Below are positions 1-7,299 of a DNA stretch of 64,000 nt, one piece after another. The stretch's first letter is position 1. Each line of letters begins with the position of its first letter. Source of the DNA: Gallionellales bacterium 39-52-133 (GTDB lineage: Bacteria; Pseudomonadota; Gammaproteobacteria; Burkholderiales; Gallionellaceae); contig NCJL01000006.1 in assembly GCA_002278935.1 (NCBI GenBank), positions 124,001 through 188,000 of the forward strand, given 5' to 3'. The translations under genes and the position numbers were made by a program. Under the pieces are notes generated by a model, which made no database searches, was not told the origin of the DNA, and saw only the letters and a program-made list of their open reading frames with translations.

Positions 1-753
1 AAGTTGCTTGCCGGCAGCAGCCTCCACGACTTTGCCAGCCCGGTTTATTTGCCAGGCACCTTCTGCACCGCAGGTCACCACCACCTGGTCAAGATTGAAG
101 CGACTGATCAGCTCTCCGGCCTGTCTGTGCGGCTCTTTCGGCAAACCAAACAGTTCAGCCAGCACCGCCAGTTCCTCATTATTCAGCTTCACAATATCTG
201 AAGCTTGCAGGGAAAAGCTGAGCGTGTTTTTGTCGTACCAGGGCGCGCGCAAATTGATATCCAGAAATTTCGCCGCAGCGGTGCTGCGCAACAGCGTGGT
301 GAGCGCCCGCCTTGACGTGTCATGACGCTGTGCCAGCGTGCCGAAATAAACCAGCGCGGGCGTGAGCGGCAACCTCACCATGCGCGCAACGGCCGGATTA
401 ATGAAGTCATACGCCTGTGCGGGCAAAATCTCAAAGTGGTGACCGCCGTTTTCCAGATGCACTTTCACCTGGCCGGTAGGGTGAATTTTATCGGACTGCA
501 CGCCGCCTGTTGCCATGCCGCTGCGCTTCATGGTGGCCAGCACGTTCCTGCCCAGCTCGTCATCACCCACACGGGTAAGCAACACGGGATTGCGGCCAAA
601 GGCTTTCAGATGCCTGGCCACATTAAAAGGTGCGCCGCCCAGTACGCTACGATCCGGAAAAACGTCCGCCAGTATTTCGCCAAACAGCACGACACGGCCG
701 TTCTGGCTGATATTAAGAGTACGCTCGCCTCCGCGCTGAAATAACGGTGTCAA
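1..753 (-). CDS. PfkB-family sugar kinase (fructokinase-like), 3' end cut by window edge
   Basis: The reverse strand reads open from a TTG at 751-753 to the window edge, with no stop. The product begins LTPLFQRGGERTLNISQNG and continues RVVLFGEILADVFPD, then GGAPFNVARHLKAFG, the PfkB sugar-binding glycine motif, and near the break VVVTCGAEGAW, typical of the ribokinase fold before the ATP-binding GAGD loop. That catalytic loop lies outside the window. The TTG start is chosen for the AAAGGAT ribosome-binding site about 11 bases upstream; a GTG start at VLFGEI is possible. Family membership (ATP-dependent sugar phosphorylation in the cytosol) is secure; fructose as substrate is a guess. Confidence 0.85.
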   Translation of the reverse strand, partial: MTPLFQRGGERTLNISQNGRVVLFGEILADVFPDRSVLGGAPFNVARHLKAFGRNPVLLTRVGDDELGRNVLATMKRSGMATGGVQSDKIHPTGQVKVHLENGGHHFEILPAQAYDFINPAVARMVRLPLTPALVYFGTLAQRHDTSRRALTTLLRSTAAAKFLDINLRAPWYDKNTLSFSLQASDIVKLNNEELAVLAELFGLPKEPHRQAGELISRFNLDQVVVTCGAEGAWQINRAGKVVEAAAGKQL

Positions 754-1080
754 GGTGTTGTATATCCTTTTGGTAAATATTGAACATTCCAGAACACATG
801 GCAATGACGCGCCAAAAATATTCAATCACTTCACCCCCACCGGCTAGCCCGCGGCTTTGCAGTGTCCTTCCTCTAACGGGGGGGTGACAGCCTCGCTTCA
901 CCCTTGTCAGCGGGAGACTGGGTGAGGTTTGCAAGCGTCATGCTTTATGGAAAAATCAACAGTTATATATTGATTCGCAAAAATTACATTGGCATCAATA
1001 TAATTGATGCAAACGGGTAATGCAAACTTTATAATCCCGCCCGGCGGTCAAACAGCGCGATCATTCGCAGGAGATACAAC
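754..1080. promoter_or_regulatory. Divergent intergenic region with a candidate MarR operator
   Basis: This gap separates the leftward sugar kinase from the rightward marR gene. It holds a perfect 8-base inverted repeat, GCATCAAT-ata-ATTGATGC, at 992-1010. ATGCAAAC is repeated directly at 1007 and 1020, and TATAAT at 1030-1035 is a good -10 box. The only -35-like hexamer, TTGATG at 1004-1009, lies inside the palindrome with a long 20-base spacer. MarR proteins usually bind palindromes of this size overlapping their own promoters, so autoregulation is inferred. The remainder (about 760-990) is GC-rich with no gene seen. Confidence 0.5.
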
Positions 1081-1560
1081 TTGGGCAAACGCGGCAACAA
1101 GCAACTTTCACTTGAGGTTCTGAAAAAATTTCGCATCATTTACGGCTCGGTACGCCAGCATTTTCGCGATGTGGAAAAGACCTGCGGCGTGAGCGGCTCG
1201 CAATTGTGGATCATGCAGGAAATCGCCAATACTTCCGGCATAGGCGTGTCAGAACTGGCGGAGCGCCTGTCCATCCATCAGTCCACCTGCAGTCAGTTGG
1301 TGGAAAAGCTGGTGGCGCGCAAACTGATTATCAAGGAGCGCAGCAGTGAAGACCAGCGTCGTGTTGGCCTGTATCTCACGACTACCGCAGCCAAACTGAT
1401 CAAAAATGCGCCGGGCCCTGCCGAGGGCGTGTTGCCGGAGGCGCTCAGCGCATTGTCGGCAGAGGCAATGCAGTCGCTCGACCTCGCGCTGGAAAAAGTG
1501 ATCAAACAACTGCAATACCGGGATGACAAACTGGCCACGAGACCCTTGTCAGATCTGTAA
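1081..1560 (+). CDS. MarR-family transcriptional regulator
   Basis: This 159-residue protein has the MarR winged-helix layout. A helical N-terminus (VLKKFRIIYGSVRQHF) is followed by the recognition helix region (SELAERLSIHQSTCSQLVEKL) and the wing (LIIKERSSEDQRRVGLYLT), then a C-terminal dimerisation helix. The TTG start at 1081 follows AGGAGATACAAC, a strong ribosome-binding site. MarR proteins are dimeric repressors released by small ligands or oxidation. A palindrome just upstream suggests self-repression. The neighbours give no clear regulon; the DapB-like gene downstream is convergent. The ligand cannot be told from sequence. Confidence 0.88.
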   Translation: MGKRGNKQLSLEVLKKFRIIYGSVRQHFRDVEKTCGVSGSQLWIMQEIANTSGIGVSELAERLSIHQSTCSQLVEKLVARKLIIKERSSEDQRRVGLYLTTTAAKLIKNAPGPAEGVLPEALSALSAEAMQSLDLALEKVIKQLQYRDDKLATRPLSDL

Positions 1561-1573
1561 AAAATTCCCTTTA

Positions 1574-2329
1574 TTAACCTTCGAGCAACTCCGCACGCAT
1601 CATGCGCAGCAGCATATCGTCGAAGCTGTAGAACCCATTGTCGCACCGCGCAAGCTGCTCAAGAGCAAACGCAGCGCCGGTGCCAAAGGCTTCGCGGCGG
1701 ATTGAATCGTGCGTGAGACGGACGGTCTGATGCGGGAAGCCGAAGATTACTTCGTGGTGGCCGACAATGCCGCCCAGGCGCAGCGAGGTGATGCGCTCGC
1801 CATCCACGTCCAGCGTTTCGGCAATCCTGCGCGCGGTGCCGGAGACCTCGGGTTTTTCGCGAAAATGCTGTTCGACAATTTCCACATCGGCGAACGGTGC
1901 GATCTTGCGCAGCAGTTTGGCTGCCGCAATCAGAAAGTTGATGCCCAGCGTGATATTGGGCGAGCACAGTACGCGTGTATCACGCCCCAGACTGCGCGCA
2001 TATGCCATATCCTCCTCCGAATAAACCGAGATGGCGCTGACCAGCATGATGCCGCGCTTGCGTACCTCCTCGCCGTAGGTATGAATACTCGCCGGCGAAG
2101 AGAAATCAACCAGCGCATCGACCGGATATTGTCCAAACAATTCCTCAAAGGATTTCTGTTCCAGACTGATGACGGGAATTTCTGTGCCGGGATGGAACTG
2201 CGGCTCTGCCGCTGGCGAGCGCCGCGCAATCCAGCGCAAGTCATATCGCGGGTCAGCGCTCAACACATTGGCCACCGCACTGCCGGCCTTGCCGTAACCG
2301 ACCAGGCCTACACGAATTTTTTGACTCAT
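1574..2329 (-). CDS. Dihydrodipicolinate-reductase-like (DapB fold) oxidoreductase, divergent
   Basis: The 251-residue protein starts with a Rossmann loop, VGLVGYGKAGSAV, and carries DapB-like blocks: VDALVDFSSP, then EIVEQHFREKPEVSGTA, and RLGGIVGHHEVIFG. DapB reduces dihydrodipicolinate with NAD(P)H in lysine/diaminopimelate synthesis. The DapB signature normally reads H-x3-K-x-D-x-P-S-G-T-A. Here it is H-FRE-K-P-E-V-S-G-T-A, one residue shorter with Asp replaced by Glu. His and Lys are kept. The gene also lacks the usual lysine-pathway neighbours, so it may be a paralogue with another substrate. The ATG at 2327-2329 follows GGGGGGAG; longer upstream ATGs lack such a site. Confidence 0.75.
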   Translation of the reverse strand: MSQKIRVGLVGYGKAGSAVANVLSADPRYDLRWIARRSPAAEPQFHPGTEIPVISLEQKSFEELFGQYPVDALVDFSSPASIHTYGEEVRKRGIMLVSAISVYSEEDMAYARSLGRDTRVLCSPNITLGINFLIAAAKLLRKIAPFADVEIVEQHFREKPEVSGTARRIAETLDVDGERITSLRLGGIVGHHEVIFGFPHQTVRLTHDSIRREAFGTGAAFALEQLARCDNGFYSFDDMLLRMMRAELLEG

Positions 2330-2593
2330 ACTCCCCCCATGCAACTTTATTATATCGGCGCATTTGTGTAAAAACGCCGCGAGTGAGCGACTGATTATAG
2401 CATCGTAAAAATACCACCCTCTCCACCGGTAACACCGGCGTAAAATTCGGCATGTATAATCGGGTGAGTCGCGCATGGGAAATCGCGGCAGCTGCTGAAT
2501 AAATGATACACGCTGCCCTCCCCCTGCCCTTTTTCCCGAACGGAAGGACGAGCGAATCGTCGCGAATTTAATTTTACGAACAGGAATCAACTA

Positions 2594-3826
2594 ATGTCCA
2601 CAACAATTCTGCTCATCGGCCTGATGGTGTTTTTCGCACACTTCCTGTCGCTGCAATTTCGCAAGACCAATATTCCGGACGTGCTGGTGCTGATTTTGAT
2701 TGGCATCATTATCGGCCCCGTCCTTGGTTTTGTTACTCCCGCAGACTTCGGCAAAATCGGCTCGCTGATCGCGGCCATTGCGCTGGTGGTAATTCTGTTT
2801 GAAAGCGGCACCTCTATCGAAGTCGGCATACTGCGCAAATCGCTGGCAACCACCGGCGTACTCACAGTGTGGTGTTTTGTGCTGACGACCCTTATCGTCG
2901 GCCTGATCGGCTATTACATGCTGCAGCTGCCCCTGCTCGGCGCCACCCTGCTGGGCGTCACGCTGGGGGGCACGTCTTCCGCCGTAGTGATCCCCATGGT
3001 CAACGCCTTGCGTGTATCGGAAAAGCCCGCCACGGTGCTGGTGCTCGAATCGGCACTCACCGACGTACTGTGCATCATCGGCGTGTTTGCGCTGCTGCAG
3101 GCGCACACCCAGGGAGGCATCGACCCCGGCAAACTGGTCGGCACGGTAATGTCCTCGCTGATTTTTGCCGCGGTCATTGGCGTGCTGGGTGGCATCGGCT
3201 GGCTGCTGGTGCTGGGCAAGGTGCGCGACTTCCCCAATACCATTTCTTCCACCCTTGCCTACGTCTTCATCGTATTTGGCCTCACCGAACTGCTCGGATT
3301 TTCCGGCGCTGTTGCAGCCCTGGCGCTGGGCATTTCGCTCACCAACTATGAAAAATTCGGCCTGCACCGCATCCAGCATCTGGACCGCAAGCTCGAGCCG
3401 CTGAACGAAATGGATATTACCTTTTACCGTGAAGCCGTATTCCTGCTCAAAACCTACTTCTTCGTTTACCTCGGCGTCTCCATTCACTTTGGCGCGGCAG
3501 CGCTGATCATGGTGGCCGTGCTGATGACGATGCTGGTCTATCTCATGCGGCTGGCGCTTACGCGGGTCGCACTGCGCGACTCTGCCTATCAGCTGCGCGA
3601 CACGGCGATCGCATCAATGATGGTACCGAAAGGCCTGGCAGCAGCAGTGCTGGCCGGGCTGCCATTACAATTTGGTGTCGTTGGCGGAGAGGTGATTCGC
3701 GATACAACTTATATGGTGGTGCTGGTCAGCATCAGCCTGAGTGCAATTCTGGTTGCGCTGTACCCGCTGCCCTGGGTGCAGAAGATTTATTCAGTGCTGC
3801 TGAACAAGCCCATGCCTGCAAAATAA
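2594..3826 (+). CDS. CPA-family cation:proton antiporter (Na+/H+ or K+/H+ exchanger)
   Basis: The 410-residue protein is almost wholly hydrophobic, with about 11-13 membrane segments. It contains the family blocks ALVVILFESGTSIE, TLGGTSSAVVIPMV (the discontinuous-helix region), and MMVPKGLAAAVLAGLP. It lacks the cytosolic TrkA-N domain of Kef channels, so it resembles short CPA1/CPA2 exchangers of the inner membrane. An AGGA lies before the ATG. It stands alone between the divergent DapB-like gene and the convergent NhaD-type gene. The transported ion cannot be read from sequence. Confidence 0.85.
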   Translation: MSTTILLIGLMVFFAHFLSLQFRKTNIPDVLVLILIGIIIGPVLGFVTPADFGKIGSLIAAIALVVILFESGTSIEVGILRKSLATTGVLTVWCFVLTTLIVGLIGYYMLQLPLLGATLLGVTLGGTSSAVVIPMVNALRVSEKPATVLVLESALTDVLCIIGVFALLQAHTQGGIDPGKLVGTVMSSLIFAAVIGVLGGIGWLLVLGKVRDFPNTISSTLAYVFIVFGLTELLGFSGAVAALALGISLTNYEKFGLHRIQHLDRKLEPLNEMDITFYREAVFLLKTYFFVYLGVSIHFGAAALIMVAVLMTMLVYLMRLALTRVALRDSAYQLRDTAIASMMVPKGLAAAVLAGLPLQFGVVGGEVIRDTTYMVVLVSISLSAILVALYPLPWVQKIYSVLLNKPMPAK

Positions 3827-3847
3827 GGCATGGCAAAATAAATCAAC

Positions 3848-3966
3848 TGCAAATCCCCCTCCGCTTCGCTCCACCCCCTTTTTCATCCAAAGGATGCAAG
3901 AACCTCTACGAGGCAAAGTGGGTTGTGTTCCCCACTTTGAAAAAGGGGGGCTAGGGGGGATTTGCA
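3848..3966. repeat. MITE-like intergenic repeat, copy 1
   Basis: The ends are inverted: TGCAAATCCCCCTCC at the left and GGGGGGATTTGCA at the right. Inner arms CCCCCTTTTTC and GAAAAAGGGGGG also pair. CCCCACTTTG lies near the right inner arm. Related copies lie at 23604-23715, 26104-26231 and 26608-26725. No open reading frame is present, so it is a non-coding palindromic repeat. Confidence 0.8.
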
Positions 3967-4003
3967 TTTTTCACATTCAGAAACAGAGCCCGATCCATCC
4001 AGC

Positions 4004-5283
4004 CTAAAGATAGCGCAAATAAATATACACATGCGCTATCGCAACCGTCAGCAGCATCAGCGGAAAACCCACCTTGAGGAAACCGATAAAGCGTATCGGC
4101 GCACCTGCGCGCTCCGCAAACCCGGCCACCACCAAGTTGGCCGAGGCACCCACCAGTGAACCATTGCCGCCAAGGCACGCACCCAGCGCCAGTGACCACC
4201 ACAAGGGCATGATCGCCGCCTCGCCACCCATCGCCGGCGCCATCGACTTGACCAGCGGGATCATCGTCGCGACAAAGGGAATGTTGTCGACAAATGCAGA
4301 AGCGATGGCCGAGCCCCACAGAATGGTGAAGGCGGTGATGGTCATATCGCCCTTGGTGATCTGCAGCATCCAGTGTGCGAGTTGATCGATTGCACCGACT
4401 TGCTCAAGTCCGCGCACCGCAATAAACAGCCCGACAAAAAAGAACAGCGTGACCCATTCAATCTCGGCAAAAGCATGGTGTACCTTGTGGCTTTGAGCTT
4501 CCGCATCCAGCCTGAAGTTATCCAGCAGCAGCAACAGTGCAGCACCCAGCATCGACACCGTGGCCGGTTCAAGATGCAGCATACCGTGCAGAATAAATGC
4601 CGTCATCACCAGAGCCAGCACAAACAACGACTGGCGCAGCAGACGCACATCGGTGATCGCCTCGCGCTCGTTAAACGCCATCACGCGCGCGCGATCTTCC
4701 GGCGTGGCCACCATCTGTTTGCGCCAGATCAGCGCCATCAGCGGCACGGTAACCAGCATGATGACCACAATGATGGGAGCCAGGTTGAGCAGAAAATCGT
4801 TGAAACCCAACCCTACCGCAGAACCTATCATGATATTGGGCGGGTCGCCGATCAGGGTGGCGGTGCCGCCAATATTCGACATGAAGATCGCTGCCAGCAG
4901 GTAGGGGTACGGGGTCAGTTTGAGCTCTTCCGTGATCAGCAGGATCACCGGCACCATCAGCAGCACTGTAGTAACATTGTCCAGCAGCGCAGAGAACACC
5001 GCGGTGACCAGCGACATCATCAGCATGATGCCGATCGGGTGCGCCTTCACCTTCTTCGCCGCCCACACCGCAACATACTGAAACAACCCGCTGCGCTTGG
5101 TGACGTTGACAATAATCATCATGCCGGCCAAGAGGCGCCGCACACGATCATCAGCCCCGCTCCCAGCAGCGCCACAATCGCGCGGTTTACTTTCTCGCTG
5201 ATAATCGCTGCATAGGTCGCCACAAACAAACTGACCGCCAGCCACAGCATGGAACTGCCCGCCGCCGAAGTTACATGATTCAT
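4004..5283 (-). pseudogene. nhaD: NhaD/ArsB-type ion transporter gene, broken by internal deletion and frameshift
   Basis: The first 49 codons, from the ATG at 5281-5283, give MNHVTSAAG ... LLGAGLMIVCG, a normal NhaD start. This frame then runs into TGA at 5119-5121. Homology resumes at once in another frame as LLAGMMIIVNVTKRSGLFQY and continues to 4004 with all core motifs: SALLDNVTTVLLMVP, IGGTATLIGDPPN, SAFVDNIPFVATM and GGNGSLVGASANLV. Relatives have about 16-18 residues (an ...AIDFNT...-type stretch) between these parts, so roughly 50 bases plus a frame are missing near 5135. The start overlaps the CBS gene stop by ATGA, marking the original operon. It is a true mutation or an assembly error. 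The ancestral product would be an inner-membrane Na+/H+ antiporter. Confidence 0.75.
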
Positions 5284-5756
5284 TGGGCCACCTCTTCGTT
5301 CAGCGTGTGCAGCAGGTCGAGTGCCGACACCATGCAGATAAATTTGTGAGTGTCACGCTCCACCATCGCCACATCATCCTCGCCGCGCAGCAGCAACAGA
5401 ACAGCCTCCATCACCGGAGAATCGGGATAAATCAGCGGCGCATCGCGTTTGGCCAGACTGCCCACCGGCGTTTCAGCCATCTGTGCCAGCCGGTTACGCA
5501 ACTCGTCCATATTGTCATCCATGAAAGACAACCCGGGTATCGTGTCTGCATCCGTCGCCAGCGCAGTGCGCACCGCCTTCGGCAGCAGCATTTCCAGCAA
5601 ACCGTTCACGCCGATAATGCCCACAAACACTCCCTGCTCGTTGAGCACCGGCAACGCCGCCAGTCGCTTGCTGGTAATAATGGACACCGCCTTGTGCAAC
5701 GGTGCATTTTCATACAGGGTATCCGACGACTTGGGGCCGCTCATCTTGATTTTCAT
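5280..5756 (-). CDS. CBS-domain pair protein, probable regulator of the adjacent antiporter
   Basis: The 158-residue protein has two CBS repeats: residues about 1-60 (APLHKAVSIITSKRLAALPVLN, then GVFVGIIGVNGLLEML) and about 100-158 (DSPVMEAVLLLLRGEDDVAMVE, then ICMVSALDLLHTL). CBS pairs bind adenine nucleotides or ions and regulate partner proteins. The ATG follows GGGAGAG. Its stop TGA overlaps the ATG of the NhaD-type gene by four bases, so the two were translationally coupled. Since the transporter frame is broken, this gene may now lack its partner. Confidence 0.85.
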   Translation of the reverse strand: MKIKMSGPKSSDTLYENAPLHKAVSIITSKRLAALPVLNEQGVFVGIIGVNGLLEMLLPKAVRTALATDADTIPGLSFMDDNMDELRNRLAQMAETPVGSLAKRDAPLIYPDSPVMEAVLLLLRGEDDVAMVERDTHKFICMVSALDLLHTLNEEVAQ

Positions 5757-5896
5757 ATTATTCTCTCCCTACTTATTATTCTGGTGAATTCATTATACTG
5801 CGTGTGAATTCTGCACAGGGTACGGTAACGCTGTACATTGAACCAAAATATCTTCAGGCTTGTTATCATAGTCGTCATTCCAGTCAGGAGTTAAAG

Positions 5897-6658
5897 ATGC
5901 AGATGCCCTTTCGCGGCCAAGCCGCCGCTGTTTTATTGTTCAGCCTGGTAAACACACCTGTGGTCGCGGCTGAGGTCAGCGCTGCGGTGGCCGCGAATTT
6001 CGCCGTACCAATGGAACGCATCGCAGCACTGTTCCACAAGGAAAGCGGCCACACGGTGAAGCTCAGCCTCGGCGCCAGCGGCAAGCTGTATACGCAGATC
6101 AGGGGCGGCGCGCCGTTCGATGTGTTCCTCTCGGCCGATGAAGAGTTACCGAAACGCCTGCTGCAGGAAGGCCAGGCTGTCGCCGGTTCACGCTTCGTCT
6201 ACGCCACAGGCAGGCTGGTACTGTGGAGCGTGCAGCCCGGCCTGGTGGATGAAAAAGGTGCGGTGCTCAATAGCGGCAAATTCGAACGGCTCGCTTATGC
6301 CAATCCCGTTGTCTCGCCTTACGGCATCGCCACCAGAGAAACGCTCACCAAATTGACGATGTGGAATGCGATGCAGAAAAAGCTGAAAAAGGGCGACGAT
6401 GTCACGCAGGCCTACCAGCTTGCCGCAAACGAAAGTGCCGACATGGCCTTCGTCGCCCTGTCGCAGGTGATGCGCGATGGCAAGGTGGCAACGGGTTCGT
6501 GGTGGCTGGTGCCAGCCGAACTCCACAACCCCATCCGCCAGAGCGCGGTGCTGTTGTCAGGCAGCAAAGAGCAGGCAGCGGCACAGGCGTTGCTGGCATT
6601 TATGAAGAGCGAAAAGGCGAAAGCGGTGATGCGCGGGTTCGGGTATGAGATGCCTTAG
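5897..6658 (+). CDS. modA: Molybdate ABC transporter periplasmic binding protein
   Basis: The 253-residue protein has a signal peptide (MQMPFRGQAAAVLLFSL, cleavage near VVAA-EV). ModA hallmarks follow: AAVAANFAVPMERIAALF, SLGASGKLYTQI, GAPFDVFLSADEELPKRL, NPVVSPYGIATRETL and a C-terminal FMKSEKAKAVMRGFGYE. It captures molybdate or tungstate for an ABC importer. The ATG at 5897 follows AGGAG; the upstream ATG at 5804 would add residues before the signal peptide. No modB or modC is beside it, so it is an orphan here and must use a permease encoded elsewhere or be residual. Confidence 0.92.
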   Translation: MQMPFRGQAAAVLLFSLVNTPVVAAEVSAAVAANFAVPMERIAALFHKESGHTVKLSLGASGKLYTQIRGGAPFDVFLSADEELPKRLLQEGQAVAGSRFVYATGRLVLWSVQPGLVDEKGAVLNSGKFERLAYANPVVSPYGIATRETLTKLTMWNAMQKKLKKGDDVTQAYQLAANESADMAFVALSQVMRDGKVATGSWWLVPAELHNPIRQSAVLLSGSKEQAAAQALLAFMKSEKAKAVMRGFGYEMP

Positions 6659-7023
6659 AGGCTAACGCGGTAATGGCGCGCAAATATGCTTGCCAGGCTG
6701 TTTTCAAGCGCATCAGGGTTCTTAAGCGCTTTTTTCTCATCCGCGAGAAGGCGACGCTCGACTTTTTTCACATCCACTGCACGCTGACTACCCGAGCCAA
6801 GATCAACCATTTTGTTGACGTCAACAAAATGGTCCGATATGGAGTGTTTGGACACTTCACAAGCAGTTTTTGCCTTGCTGATTACAGCGGTAAAGTTGCG
6901 CCACTCATCATAGCCCAGCAAGTGCTGAAGATCGCGGGCAAGCCAGAATTCGACACCGTTTTCAGCCTGCTGCGCGTGCGCCTCAAAAGTGTCGGTGAGT
7001 GTATGCACTACCTCAGTTTTCAT
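6655..7023 (-). pseudogene. DinD-like (BRO-N type) gene with a large in-frame internal deletion
   Basis: The 122-residue product starts MKTEVVHTLTDTF and matches the N-terminus of DNA-damage-inducible protein D: EFWLARDLQHLLGYDEWRNF, TAVISKAKTACE, HFVDVNKMVDLGSGSQRAVD. It then jumps to VKKVERRLLADEKKAL, which resembles the tail of DinD-like proteins. Family members are about 270-280 residues, so roughly 150 central residues are missing while the frame stays open. The ATG at 7023 follows AAGG. A perfect 28-base palindrome (6806-6833) lies within the conserved part. DinD function is poorly known even in E. coli. The remnant is probably inactive. Confidence 0.6.
6806..6833. repeat. Perfect 28-bp palindrome inside the dinD-like remnant
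   Basis: Each half is ACCATTTTGTTGAC followed directly by its exact reverse complement, with no spacer. It encodes part of the conserved HFVDVNKMV segment. Confidence 0.85.
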
Positions 7024-7159
7024 AGGCAACCTTTTTGAATGTTTGATTAAATTCACTTTTAACCGTAGTCTTGAAGAAGTTCTCACAAGACAGTCCTATC
7101 GTAGAGAACGTTCGTTCTATTGTCAACATCAATAAGAGTCCATATAAATGCCACCTCCC

Positions 7160-7222
7160 GGGAGCGCCGACGTCCCCGTCGGCAAAGAGGTTAGAACAGC
7201 CGACGGGGACGTCGGCGCTCCC
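7160..7222. repeat. GC-rich perfect hairpin repeat, copy 1
   Basis: Two perfect 24-base arms (GGGAGCGCCGACG... and its exact complement ending ...CGTCGGCGCTCCC) flank a 15-base loop. Each arm holds its own smaller palindrome, GCCGACGTCCCCGTCGGC-like. A second copy is at 13414-13475. It lies between the dinD remnant and the hydrogenase gene, a 276-base gap (7024-7299) with no other feature recognised. Confidence 0.85.
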
Positions 7223-7299
7223 GCAAGACACATCATTGCAAATAATATGCAGAAGAGTTGAAATAGAATCACAGAGAATCATAAAACTGAAAGCTGCGA

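Noticed and set aside
7087..7299. Possible regulatory RNA upstream of the hydrogenase gene
   Set aside because: The only structure is the hairpin repeat found also at 13414, so it is better explained as a dispersed repeat.
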